Source of the DNA: an uncultured Verrucomicrobiota bacterium
GTDB lineage: Bacteria; Verrucomicrobiota; Kiritimatiellia; RFP12; UBA3636
Reading direction: 5' to 3'
DNA length: 43,446 nucleotides
NCBI GenBank assembly: GCA_946624575.1
Contig: CAMOSH010000012.1
Span: 1-43,446, forward strand
The notes under the pieces are model-generated. The model saw only the letters and a list, made by a program, of their open reading frames with translations, was not told where the DNA came from and made no database searches. Positions 9,555 to 19,426 of the stretch are shown one piece after another; within the stretch, counting starts at the first letter, position 1, and each line of letters begins with the position of its first letter. Position numbers and translations under genes: made by a program.

Positions 9555-10130
9555 ATGAAGACAATCAAGGACAAGCAGCTGCTCATGGGGGCCGACTGGG
9601 CTGGCTTCCCGCTCAAGGAGGCCGTCAAGGCCCATCTCGAAAAGAAGGGCTGGACCATCACCGACGTCGGCGTCACCGCGATGGGCGACCAGCGCGACAA
9701 CACCGACCTCATGTTTCACCGCATCGGGCTGCGCATCGGCTCGCTCATCGCCGAGGGCGAGTTCGAGCGCGCCCTCGCCTTCTGCGGCACGGGCATGGGC
9801 ATCCACATCGCGGCCTCCAAGTGCCCGCACGTGATGGCCGGCGTCGTGGAGAGCGTCCCCGCCGCCCTGCGCGCCATTACCGGCAACGGCGTCAACGTCC
9901 TCGCCATGGGCGCGTTCTACGTCGCGCCCCAGATGGGCTGCGACATCGCCGACGCCTATCTCGGCGCCTCTCTCGGTTCCGGCTACGAGTGGTGGAAGAA
10001 CTTCTACGAGTTCCACAAGCTCGCGATCGACGAACTCGAGGCGTTCGACTACGCCGAATACAAGGCGAACGGCTTCAGGCTCAAGCATCTTGGCGAAGTC
10101 CCCCTTGAGCTCGAAACCAAGCCGAAGTGA
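9555..10130 (+). CDS. RpiB/LacA/LacB family sugar-phosphate isomerase
   Basis: LLMGADWAGFPLKEAVKAHLEKKGWTITDVGV..FERALAFCGTGMGIHIAASKCPHVMAGVVES..NVLAMGAF. Confidence 0.85.
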   Translation: MKTIKDKQLLMGADWAGFPLKEAVKAHLEKKGWTITDVGVTAMGDQRDNTDLMFHRIGLRIGSLIAEGEFERALAFCGTGMGIHIAASKCPHVMAGVVESVPAALRAITGNGVNVLAMGAFYVAPQMGCDIADAYLGASLGSGYEWWKNFYEFHKLAIDELEAFDYAEYKANGFRLKHLGEVPLELETKPK

Positions 10131-10520
10131 GGTTTCTTCCCAGCGGTTTCACCATTCCGACCGTGGTTTCAATTTGCATTCACTACCATCCCATAGCCTG
10201 CCCCCCCATCAACGCAAGAAGTCCAGTAAACTTGCGGGGTTGAGGCGTTGAAGAAAGGCGATTTCGGAAAAGGTCCATGTTGAAACGGGGGCGAAATCGA
10301 AGGGCGGCAAGGCTCCGGCGGCGCGCTCCGCGCGCAAACACGAAAGCCCACGAAACCCCTGCTCTCGAATCCCCCCGGTGCTCCGGCGCCAGCGGTGCAG
10401 GGCGACGCGGGATTTGACAAGGTGTACGGCGGAGGCGCGGCGGGCGATTCGGGCGCGCCATGCACCGATGGCCAATTTCATTTACGCCTCCACTATGCAA
10501 CGGAAACCGTCGGCGTTGCG

Positions 10521-11696
10521 TCATCGCGGAAGGATCCGGTTGCGCCGGAACGCGCCCATGGTGACGCCGTAGCGCCTGCGGAAGGCGGTCATGAGGTGCA
10601 GCGGGGCGAAACCGCAGAGGGCGGCGATGCGGTCGATGGGCTTGCCGGTGCTCCGGAGAAGATCGCAGACATGGGCCAGGCGGATTTCGCGCAGGGCGTC
10701 GGCGGGACTCGTCCCGTTCGCGGCGCGGAAGCTTTTCTCCAGGTGGCTCCGCGAACAGTGGACGGCGGCGGCGACGTCGCCAATCCGGAGCTCCCGCCAT
10801 CCGTAGTTGTTCCGCATGTAGTCGAGCGCGAGACGCGCCGTGCGCCGAAACCCGTGCGAGTCGTCCGTGGATTCCCGCTCGACGATCTCGCGCACGCCGT
10901 ACCGGACCGTTTCCGCCGGACGCTCCCCGCCGCGCATCATCGCGTCGAGCATCTCCGCGGCCTTGAACCCGCCGTCGGAGAAATCGAGCGCGATCGATGA
11001 AAGAGCGGGCCGGGACCCTTCGCAGATGCAGAAGTCGTTGTCCACCCCGAGGAGCGACACCTGGTCGGGAACGGACACGCCGCACTGAACGCAGATGTCC
11101 AGGACGGACCTCGCCATGAGGTCGTTGGCGGCCAGCACCGCCGCGGGTTTGGGCAGAGCCTTGACCCACGCCGAGAGCCTCTTGCGCAAAATCCCCACGT
11201 CCGGCTTCCCTCCGGACGGAACCAGCGAGCCGAACACGCGCGCGACGGCGCCATCGCGCGCCAGACGCTCGCAAAACGCCGCGCGGCGCTCCGTGGACCA
11301 GTCCCCTTCGGCCGGAGTCTCGACGAAGCCGAAGGAGGAAAAGCCCCGCTTCCGGAAGAACTCCGCCGCCATGCGGCCGACCGCAGCGTCGTCGGACCGT
11401 ATGTCGGCCATGCCGGAAAGCCTCGGTTCCCGTTCGTTTCCGCAAAGGAACACGATGGCGCGCGTGCTTTCCGTCCGGACGCCCCGAAGAGCCCGGAACG
11501 AGCCGTAGCCCGAGACGATTCCGTCGAACTTCGGCCTGCGCCTGAAAACGGTGCCGTTTCCCGGAGGCAGGTTTCCTCCGATCGTGACGTTCCAGCCGGG
11601 CTTCGAGACCGCGTAGCGCAGGACGCCCGCGCAGATGTCGCGGACCGTCACGTGGCGCCAGTCCAGATGGACGAGGATTTCAAGTGGCTTCTCCAT
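10521..11696 (-). CDS. XylR-type transcriptional regulator (LacI-like sensor plus C-terminal AraC HTH)
   Basis: KPAAVLAANDLMARSVLDICVQCGVSVPDQVSLLGVDNDFCICEGSRPALSSI..DYMRNNYGWRELRIGDVAAAVHCSRSHLEKSFRAANGTSPADALREIRLAHVCDLL. Confidence 0.9.
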   Translation of the reverse strand: MEKPLEILVHLDWRHVTVRDICAGVLRYAVSKPGWNVTIGGNLPPGNGTVFRRRPKFDGIVSGYGSFRALRGVRTESTRAIVFLCGNEREPRLSGMADIRSDDAAVGRMAAEFFRKRGFSSFGFVETPAEGDWSTERRAAFCERLARDGAVARVFGSLVPSGGKPDVGILRKRLSAWVKALPKPAAVLAANDLMARSVLDICVQCGVSVPDQVSLLGVDNDFCICEGSRPALSSIALDFSDGGFKAAEMLDAMMRGGERPAETVRYGVREIVERESTDDSHGFRRTARLALDYMRNNYGWRELRIGDVAAAVHCSRSHLEKSFRAANGTSPADALREIRLAHVCDLLRSTGKPIDRIAALCGFAPLHLMTAFRRRYGVTMGAFRRNRILPR

Positions 11697-11929
11697 GGTC
11701 TTCTTCCGTGGTGGATGGCGGCAAGGATACCACGATCGCGGGCGGGCGGCAAATGCGTGGCTCCGGCGTCCTCGTTTCTTCAAAATCGAAGTTTTTCATC
11801 CGCATTTTCAAATATTGTCCGTGGCCTTTTCAAGTTCATCCGTGGTATTCTTCGCCTCGTTCCGACAAACGGCATCGTGCCGCGTGGGGCATTTCGCCCG
11901 GAACACGTCAGAAATCGCAGGAAACCGAC

Positions 11930-14197
11930 ATGAAAGACAAATCGATCCTCCGTTCTCTCCTCGTCGCCTCCGCGACTGCCGCCAGCGTCGCGCACGGCGA
12001 AAACGTCCTCTGCATCAGGGACCCCGACCCGTCTGCGGCCGGTACGGCATCCGTGTGGTACCGCACGAAGAACTACGCCTTCGCCGACAAGATCTCCAAC
12101 GCCGTGACGCTGGCCATCTGGGTCAAGGACATGAACGCGCAATACGAGAAGTTCATCGCCGGCGTGAACGAACGCTGGAACCTGGCCATCCCCCACACGG
12201 CCGACTCAACCAACAGAAAACTGGTATTCCGCACGGAGTTCGGCTCGGCCGTGGGAAGCGGCTACGTGCTCAACGACGGGAAATGGCACTTCCTCGTCGG
12301 GACGTTCAACTACGATCCGTCCGACGCCTCGCTCTGCAGCCAGCGCCTCTACGTGGACGGCGTCCTGGCCGCCGAAAAGACCGACGGTCTTGGCGCCTTC
12401 TCCGCGCCCACCAAAGAGTTTTCAATCGGAGCCGCGGCCAATGGCTTCAATTCATGGGGAAATTGGAGAGGGGACGTCAACGGCTCTTTCGCGGAACTTT
12501 CGGTCTGGGACAGGGCGCTCTCCGCCGCCGAGGTGCAGGCGCTGAGGACGACGCGCCTCGGCGGGAACGAGAGCGGCCTCGTCGCCTACTGGCCGCTGAC
12601 CGGCGATGTCGGGAACACCGACGTCAGCTTTCCCAATGCGGCGGTGAGCGCGGGTGTTTCGAACATCAATAATGCAAATCTGACCGGAATCATAGCGTCC
12701 GACGACGACTTCACCCTTCCCTACGTGCGCTGCGTGGCCTCGCCGGAGTGGTGCGCGGCAAAGGGCTACGTCCAGGCGGCTGGCGCAACGGGGCGCAGCT
12801 GGTCCGACCCGCTCACGAACCTCGTGGCCGTGGCGGCGGAGGCGAAGCCCTTCGAGCGCATCCTCTGCTCGCCCGGGACGCACAGGATCGAGTCGGAGAT
12901 GAGTCCGCTCGTCAACAACTTCCGCCTCGGCAGCCAGGATTCTACAACGATGGAGCCGTGCCCCGACACGGCAGTCATCGACGCGGGGGGGAAGTGCCGC
13001 CACTTCCGTTGCACGTCGGATGTTTCCGCCCACATGAGCGGATTCCTCCTGGAAAACCTGACCTTCGCCAACGGCCGCGCCTCGGACGGCGGTTCGATCT
13101 ACACCAAATCCCGGACGGGCAAAATCCTCAACTGCGTCTTCGAGGACAACATGGCGACCAACGGCAACGGCGGGGCCTTCTATTCCTACACGGCTACAGG
13201 CTCGGTCATCTCGAACTGCGTGTTCCGGCGGAACAACGCAACGGGAATCGGCGGTGCCGCCTACACCCAGCAGAGCGGCGAATCTGAGGGCAACCGTCAG
13301 AATTTCATCGGCTGCGTCTTCTCCAACAACGTGGCGCAAGTCGGCGGCGGAATTGGAGCAGAACGCTGCGTCCTGATCGACGGATGTCGATTCGCGGACA
13401 ATGTGGCGACAAACGGCACCACTCCCGCCAACTGCCGCGGCGGCAACGCCAACGTCGGGATATACTCCCGCATTCTGAACTGCGAATTCACAGGGAAGTG
13501 CGTGGCTCGGGGATACGGTTCCTGCCTAAACATGGAGAAAGGCGACTGCCTCGTTTCGAACAGCGTCTTCAGGGGAATGGAGGCATCTGGCGGATACGCC
13601 ATGTTCCACGTGAAAAGCGGTGTCTCGTTCGTCAACTGCGTTATCACGAACAACAACAATACTGACCGGATCTTCTTCCCGGACGGCGGAAAGAATCTGC
13701 TGGTGAGACAGTGCCTCATCGCCGGCAACACCGCAAATCAGGGCGTGGTCTGGAACTGGAACAGCTCGTCGCGCTTCGAGAACTGCACGATTCTCCAGCA
13801 GACGTTCAGTGCCAACGGCAACGGATCCGGCGCGAATGCGCTCGTGAACTGCGTCCTTCCGAACGCGGACGTCACGAGCAGCGGGAACTACGCCAACATT
13901 CTGACGAACTGCCTCGTGAAGTCCGTTTCGGGCGGGACGCAGGACAGCGGCGTCATGACTGGAGACCCGAAGTTCGCCGATGCGGCAAATGGCGACTACA
14001 CGCTCAGGCACGGCTCGCCGTGCCGCGACACGGGGCTCCTTCTAGACTGGATGACGGCGGATGCCACGGATCTTGCCGGCAACCCGCGCGTCGTCACCGA
14101 AGGCAAAGCCCTTGCGGCCGATCCCGCCGCCCTTCCGGACATCGGATGCTTCGAGTGCATGCTGAAGCTGGCGGCAACGACGCTCTGCATCCGGTAG
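11930..14197 (+). CDS. Secreted LamG-domain plus right-handed beta-helix (polymorphic outer-membrane-protein-like) protein
   Basis: Signal peptide MKDKSILRSLLVASATAASVAHG; LamG segment (WHFLVGTFNYDPSDASLCSQRLYVDGVLAAEKTDGLGAFSAPTKEFSIGAA); repeats such as GNGGAFYSYTATGSVISNCVFRRNNATGIGGAAY; ends ..LPDIGCFE. Confidence 0.8.
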   Translation: MKDKSILRSLLVASATAASVAHGENVLCIRDPDPSAAGTASVWYRTKNYAFADKISNAVTLAIWVKDMNAQYEKFIAGVNERWNLAIPHTADSTNRKLVFRTEFGSAVGSGYVLNDGKWHFLVGTFNYDPSDASLCSQRLYVDGVLAAEKTDGLGAFSAPTKEFSIGAAANGFNSWGNWRGDVNGSFAELSVWDRALSAAEVQALRTTRLGGNESGLVAYWPLTGDVGNTDVSFPNAAVSAGVSNINNANLTGIIASDDDFTLPYVRCVASPEWCAAKGYVQAAGATGRSWSDPLTNLVAVAAEAKPFERILCSPGTHRIESEMSPLVNNFRLGSQDSTTMEPCPDTAVIDAGGKCRHFRCTSDVSAHMSGFLLENLTFANGRASDGGSIYTKSRTGKILNCVFEDNMATNGNGGAFYSYTATGSVISNCVFRRNNATGIGGAAYTQQSGESEGNRQNFIGCVFSNNVAQVGGGIGAERCVLIDGCRFADNVATNGTTPANCRGGNANVGIYSRILNCEFTGKCVARGYGSCLNMEKGDCLVSNSVFRGMEASGGYAMFHVKSGVSFVNCVITNNNNTDRIFFPDGGKNLLVRQCLIAGNTANQGVVWNWNSSSRFENCTILQQTFSANGNGSGANALVNCVLPNADVTSSGNYANILTNCLVKSVSGGTQDSGVMTGDPKFADAANGDYTLRHGSPCRDTGLLLDWMTADATDLAGNPRVVTEGKALAADPAALPDIGCFECMLKLAATTLCIR

Positions 14198-14233
14198 GGC
14201 CGCCTTGCGGCTCTCGCTAAAAGGTGGTACGTC

Positions 14234-17200
14234 ATGACTGCAAAGCTGCGCAGAATCGTTGCAACGCTGTTCGCCGCCCGGATCGCGCTTTCGGCTAAGA
14301 TGCCCTGCGCGGCCATGGACGCACAGTCCGTCTTTGACATCCGCGACTTCGGCGCGTCGGAGACGAACACGGCGGCGCAAAACGCCGCCGCCATCCAGAG
14401 AGCAATCGACGCGGCGGGGAATGCGGGAAACGGGATGGCACGCTCCCGGCGTGCCGACGACACGCAAGATGCGTGTCGTACCAGATTCACCGTCGTCGTC
14501 CCTCCGGGGACGTTCCCCACCGGGACGATCCGGCTGCGTCCGCATGTGGAGCTGCGGCTGGAGAAGGGCGCCGTCCTGAAGGCGAGCGTTCGCCCGGAGG
14601 ACTACAACGCCAACGACGCCTTTCCGGAAAATTTCCATTCCGAAAACGAAGAATGGAGCGGCGGTCACCTGATCCTCGGCTACAAGGTCGAAGACGTGGC
14701 GATCACCGGAGAGGGAACCATCGACGGTTCCGGTCTCTCCTTCTTCGGCGAATGCGACGAGGACAGCCGTTTCCCGTTCTACAAATACGGCCTCCGGCTC
14801 CATCCGCTCGACCGCGCGTGGTTCCGTCCCGGGCCGCTGGTAGCCTTCTTCCTGTCAAAGGACGTCCGTCTCGAGGGCGTGAACATCGTCGATTCGCCCG
14901 CCTGGACGACGCACTTCCGCTGCTGCGAGGGCGTGGCGATACGCGGCGTCTCCATCCGCAACGACCGCACCGTGGCGAACTCCGACGGCTTCAGCATCGA
15001 CTGCTCGCGAAACGTCGGCGTTTCGGGCTGCACCGTCGTCACCGGCGACGACGCCGTCGCCATACGGGCCAGCTGCAAACTCCACGCGGCGGAACACCCG
15101 TGCGAGAACGTCGTGGTCGAGGACTGCGACCTCTCCAGCTGCGCCATGGGCGTCCGCATCGGCATCGGTTCCGGAACGATCCGCGACGTCGCCATCCGCC
15201 GCTGCCGCATCAGGGAGGCCGCGAACGGAATCCGGTTCCATCCGGAGTGGGTTGCCAGCAGGAAAGGCTGCTACATCGAGCGCGTCCACGTGGAAGATTG
15301 CGACATCGACCAGTGCGACCACCCGGTGAATTCGCTGCCCGGGACGAACGACTGGCGCATCCGCGACATTTTGTTCGAACGCTGCCGGTTTGCCTCGCTG
15401 CAGCCCTCCTCCTTCTTTGGCGACGCGGCGCACCATCCCGAAAACGTAGTGTTTCGCGACTGTTCGCGCGTTCACCTCGACCGTCTCGGGGTGCGCTACC
15501 ATCGCGGCTACGGCGGCGAACGGTCGCGCGAGTTCCTGCAAATCGACGGCGAGGCGGATGTCAGGACGGAAACCCATAAACGAGGAGGGGACATGACTGG
15601 CGACCAGGGCGACGTCCTTGCGCGGTTTTACGACGGGAACGAGGGGAAGGCCCTTCGAAGACTGCCAAGCTGGATCGTGCCCGAGAATGCCTTTTGCGGA
15701 TTTGGAATCGACGACCCGTCAAACGCCCTTCAGCGGCGCGTGCTTCGGCTTTTCCTGGAACGGAGCGACTGGAACGTCCTGACCTGGTGCTGCAGGACGG
15801 CGGAACACGGCCACCCCGAAGTCGCGCCACGGCTGGCCGAGGCGGCCCGGATGCTGGAAGGGAGCGGCATCGAGCTTCTCATGGAGCTGGATCCGCGTCT
15901 CATGCGAAACGCCTTCCTCGCGGAGCATCCCGACGACTTTCTCCGCCAGCGGCAGTTCGGCCATTTCCGCCCCGACGCGAGTGGCGCCGTGCGTTTCGAG
16001 GTGCGGCAGGACTACATGTGCGACTATGCGGGCACTGGCGGAATGAACGACCCGTACAGCGGCTGGAAGCCCGGCCGCCTCGTTGCCGTCCGCGCGGTCA
16101 GGGGCCAGTCGCCGCGCCCCGTCGAGGCCGATGCCGTGACGTGTTCGGCCGACGCCGTGTCCGGGGTCGTCCGGGGACTGGCGGCGGACGAAACGCTTCA
16201 GGTCGAGGTGGAGTGGCCGCTCAAGGAAGCCGACCCCTGTTCCCCGAACCTCCAGGCGTTTTCGCGGAAAATGGCCCTGCGCTACCGCGAACTCGGCGTC
16301 TCCGGCGCGATGCGGGATGAATACGGCTTCCAGAAGCCCAACACGAAGAACGGCGAGAGGCATCAATCCTTCTGGTTTTCGCCCCGCTTCGCGGCCCTCT
16401 ACGCCAGACGCTCCGGCGGGAGGAGCCTCGAAGCCGACCTGCCGCTTCTGGCCCTCGGCGCCGACACCCCGGAGAACCATGTGGCGGCCATTGCCTACTC
16501 CCTGTCGGTCTATGACGCCTGCAAGGCCTCGGAGGAGGACTTCTACGCCATGAACAAGGAGTATTTCGGCCCGGACGTCTACGTCGCCAAGCATGTGACA
16601 TGGCATTTCCCGTTCGACTACGACGAGATCCTTCACAACGGAATCGTGTGGTGGGCCGCGAGGCGCGACTGGGCCCAGTCCGACGAACTCAACCCCGTGC
16701 CGGTGTCGACGGGCATGATGAAGAAGTTCGGGACGCCCCTCTGGCTCAACGAAGGCTACGGCCCGAATCCGGAGCATTACATGAAGACGCTCTGGCAGTA
16801 TGTCGTCTGCGGCGGGCGGATGGTCTACCACGGCATCTACTGCGGGGACCCGTCGATGACGTCCGTTGCGAAATACGCGGACCCCGCGGAACGCGCCTAC
16901 CACAAGCACGCCGACCTTCTGGGCGACGACGCCGTCCGCGCGGAGGAGATCGTCCGCCTTCTTCCGCTCGTGACGCGCGCCCCCATCGACTGCCCCGTCG
17001 CGCATGTCTTCGGCCACGAACGCCTCGTCGACTGGCTCGACCCCGCATTCAAGGACTGGGGCGAACCCATCGCCCACGGACTCGGCGGCATGGGCTTCTA
17101 CGTTGACGCCTACCCGGCGAGCGAACTGCAATCCGGCACATTCCAGATCGATGGCGACGGATACCTTCGGGTCGGAAGGCAGCGGTATCCCGCATGCGTC

Positions 17201-17770
17201 CTCTGGCATTTGTCGTCCGGCGAGCGCAAGGCATGGGACGGGTTTTTCGCCGGCCGGACCCTGAAGACGCGCCTGTTCATCGATCCCGGCGTAGGCGACG
17301 TCGCGGACTTCCTGGCCTCGGCCGGCGCGACGCGCCAGACTCCGCTCGGCCCAACGGGACTCGGCGGCGCGACACGCCATCGGCTGCCGCCGGCCGAGGG
17401 GTTTCTGCGCCTTACGGACGGAACCGTGGCGCGTGTCAAGGGAGGTCTTCCCGACTTCGCGGGCGACGCCATTTCCGGCGAACTGGAGACGGGTGGGGTG
17501 CGCGTCGCCTACGCGGCCCGCGGGCTTTTTGCCGCCCGCGCCGAAAACGGGGAGCTTTCCGCCGTCTGCGGCGGCGAGGTGACATGCGTCGAGGGAGGGG
17601 GACTGTCGCTCCAGCTAGACGCGCCGGTCGACTTGGCGCTTGTCAAAATCAACGGTGAATGGCGCGGCGTGTGGCAGACGCCCGACACGGACGCGCCCGT
17701 GCCGCAGACCCTCCGCCGCATCACGCGGCGCTGGACGAAACTTCGCGCCATCAAGAGTCTGCCGAAATGA
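14234..17770 (+). CDS. GH28 polygalacturonase-like domain continuous in frame with a second putative TIM-barrel glycosidase domain
   Basis: N-half: FDIRDFGASETNTAAQNAAAIQRAID..VVVPPGTFPTGTIRL..ITGEGTIDGSG..VNIVDSPAWTTHF..NSDGFSIDCSRNVGVSGCTVVTGDDAVAIRA. C-half from MTGDQGDVLARFYDGNEGKALRRLPSWIVPENAF; internal ATG at 15593 follows GAGGAGGGG. Confidence 0.85.
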   Translation: MTAKLRRIVATLFAARIALSAKMPCAAMDAQSVFDIRDFGASETNTAAQNAAAIQRAIDAAGNAGNGMARSRRADDTQDACRTRFTVVVPPGTFPTGTIRLRPHVELRLEKGAVLKASVRPEDYNANDAFPENFHSENEEWSGGHLILGYKVEDVAITGEGTIDGSGLSFFGECDEDSRFPFYKYGLRLHPLDRAWFRPGPLVAFFLSKDVRLEGVNIVDSPAWTTHFRCCEGVAIRGVSIRNDRTVANSDGFSIDCSRNVGVSGCTVVTGDDAVAIRASCKLHAAEHPCENVVVEDCDLSSCAMGVRIGIGSGTIRDVAIRRCRIREAANGIRFHPEWVASRKGCYIERVHVEDCDIDQCDHPVNSLPGTNDWRIRDILFERCRFASLQPSSFFGDAAHHPENVVFRDCSRVHLDRLGVRYHRGYGGERSREFLQIDGEADVRTETHKRGGDMTGDQGDVLARFYDGNEGKALRRLPSWIVPENAFCGFGIDDPSNALQRRVLRLFLERSDWNVLTWCCRTAEHGHPEVAPRLAEAARMLEGSGIELLMELDPRLMRNAFLAEHPDDFLRQRQFGHFRPDASGAVRFEVRQDYMCDYAGTGGMNDPYSGWKPGRLVAVRAVRGQSPRPVEADAVTCSADAVSGVVRGLAADETLQVEVEWPLKEADPCSPNLQAFSRKMALRYRELGVSGAMRDEYGFQKPNTKNGERHQSFWFSPRFAALYARRSGGRSLEADLPLLALGADTPENHVAAIAYSLSVYDACKASEEDFYAMNKEYFGPDVYVAKHVTWHFPFDYDEILHNGIVWWAARRDWAQSDELNPVPVSTGMMKKFGTPLWLNEGYGPNPEHYMKTLWQYVVCGGRMVYHGIYCGDPSMTSVAKYADPAERAYHKHADLLGDDAVRAEEIVRLLPLVTRAPIDCPVAHVFGHERLVDWLDPAFKDWGEPIAHGLGGMGFYVDAYPASELQSGTFQIDGDGYLRVGRQRYPACVLWHLSSGERKAWDGFFAGRTLKTRLFIDPGVGDVADFLASAGATRQTPLGPTGLGGATRHRLPPAEGFLRLTDGTVARVKGGLPDFAGDAISGELETGGVRVAYAARGLFAARAENGELSAVCGGEVTCVEGGGLSLQLDAPVDLALVKINGEWRGVWQTPDTDAPVPQTLRRITRRWTKLRAIKSLPK
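14437..14479. repeat. Twin-hairpin palindromic element inside the GH28 coding region
   Basis: GGCACGC-TCCCG-GCGTGCC (14437-14455) next to ACGACACGCA-AGA-TGCGTGTCGT (14457-14479). Confidence 0.7.
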
Positions 17771-17808
17771 CAATGCCACGGAGTTCTTGACAAGGAAAGA
17801 GACTGGAC

Positions 17809-19425
17809 ATGAATGCAAAGTCATTGAAAACCGGCGCGGCGCTGTGCGCCGCCGGGATCGCCGTATTGGCGGCAAACGCGCAGATGGACGGCGCCGATCT
17901 GGCGCCGCAATTCCGATGGAAGCCGATTCCGGCGCCGAAGTGGAGGGCGTATGGCGGCGCGAAAATCGAGAACGGCGTCCTGTCCGTCTCGTGCCCTGAA
18001 CCAGCCACGGCATACGCCGAGGCCGAACTAGACCTCTCGGAATACGACGGCAAGGCTGTTGAGCTTTCGCTTGTCGTGGAGGGCAAAGGCGTCGGCGGCA
18101 AGACGGTGCCACACGGCGGCTTCTCCTTCTGCGTGAACTATCTCGACGTGAACATGGGGGGCAACAGGACCTGGCCGATGGGGCCAAGGCCAACCAGCGA
18201 CTTCGGCCCCGCGGAAGTTGTCTTCACCGACCGCTCGGAGAAGGTTCGCGGCAAGCCCGTCGTCATGATCGGGCTGGTCCATGCGCGCGGCGAGGTCAAG
18301 TGTGACCTCTCGACGCTGCGCGTCCGCGAGCCACAACCGCTTCTCCCGCTTCGCAACCGTGGTCGCGGCGTCAACTACCCGGCGCGCGTTTCCTCGATGC
18401 CGCAGGCGCGTGGCGTGTCGATCAGCAACGGGATAACCGCGGAGGGCTGGGACCAGCTCGAATCCTGGGGCGTGAAAATCGTCCGCTACCACATGGACAT
18501 TCCGCGCGACCGGGGAGGATCCGCCACAAACTTCGTAGCCTACGCCGAGCGGTACCGCTCCGGCGTGAAACCCCAGCTTGACCGCATAGTGAAGTTTCTC
18601 GACGAGGCCCATGCGCGCGGAATCAAGGTCATCCTCGCCGGCCACAATGTCGGCGGCGGTTGCGCCGCCGCCCTCGGCGACCCGCCGTCATGGCAGGGCG
18701 ACGGCAGGATGTTCCACGACAAGCGCTTCGCGGACCTTTTCGTCTGGTACTGGCAGCAGGTCGCCACGCGCCTCGCCGGACGCGCCGCCGACATCTACGG
18801 CTACGACCTGCTCAACGAGGGGCATCACCTTTCGCCGGCCATCGAGGGCGGCGACCTCGTGGAGCTGATGGAACGGACGGCGCGCGCCATACGGAAAATC
18901 GATCCCGACGCCACGATCATCGTCGAATCGATGTACGGCGACCCCGGATGGTTCCGCTCGCTTTCGGCCATCGACCTCGACAACGTCATCTACTCCGTCC
19001 ACTGCTACTACCCGCACGACTACACGCACCAGGGCATCTACGAGACCAACGCGCCCGTTTGCAAGTGGCCCGACGAGACGCGCGGGTGGAACCGCGACTT
19101 CATACGAAGACACCTCCAGCCAGTCGTTGACTTCCAACGCGAACACATCGGCACGAGAATCCTGGTCGGGGAGTTCAGCGCCATCGCCTGGGCCGAGGGC
19201 GCGGACCAATACCTCCGCGACAGCATCGCCGTCTTCGAGGAACTGGGCTTCGACTGGATCTACCACGAATACCGTGGGTGGAGTGGGTGGAACGTCGAGC
19301 TCGAAGCGGAGGGGCGCGGGAAAGAGGCCAAGCTCAGCCGTCCGTCGGAGGACACCCCCCGCAAGCGCGCGCTGCTCGACGGCCTCGCCAGATGGAAGCT
19401 CGACAATGCGCCGGAGGGCAAGTGA
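17809..19425 (+). CDS. Secreted GH5-like glycosidase (cellulase fold), copy 1
   Basis: Signal peptide MNAKSLKTGAALCAAGIAVLAANAQ; YGYDLLNEGHHLSPA (acid/base NE), IIVESMYGDPGWFRSLSAIDLDNVIYSVHCYYPHDYTHQGI, ILVGEFSAIAWAEGA (nucleophile GE). Confidence 0.85.
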   Translation: MNAKSLKTGAALCAAGIAVLAANAQMDGADLAPQFRWKPIPAPKWRAYGGAKIENGVLSVSCPEPATAYAEAELDLSEYDGKAVELSLVVEGKGVGGKTVPHGGFSFCVNYLDVNMGGNRTWPMGPRPTSDFGPAEVVFTDRSEKVRGKPVVMIGLVHARGEVKCDLSTLRVREPQPLLPLRNRGRGVNYPARVSSMPQARGVSISNGITAEGWDQLESWGVKIVRYHMDIPRDRGGSATNFVAYAERYRSGVKPQLDRIVKFLDEAHARGIKVILAGHNVGGGCAAALGDPPSWQGDGRMFHDKRFADLFVWYWQQVATRLAGRAADIYGYDLLNEGHHLSPAIEGGDLVELMERTARAIRKIDPDATIIVESMYGDPGWFRSLSAIDLDNVIYSVHCYYPHDYTHQGIYETNAPVCKWPDETRGWNRDFIRRHLQPVVDFQREHIGTRILVGEFSAIAWAEGADQYLRDSIAVFEELGFDWIYHEYRGWSGWNVELEAEGRGKEAKLSRPSEDTPRKRALLDGLARWKLDNAPEGK

Positions 19426-19426
19426 C

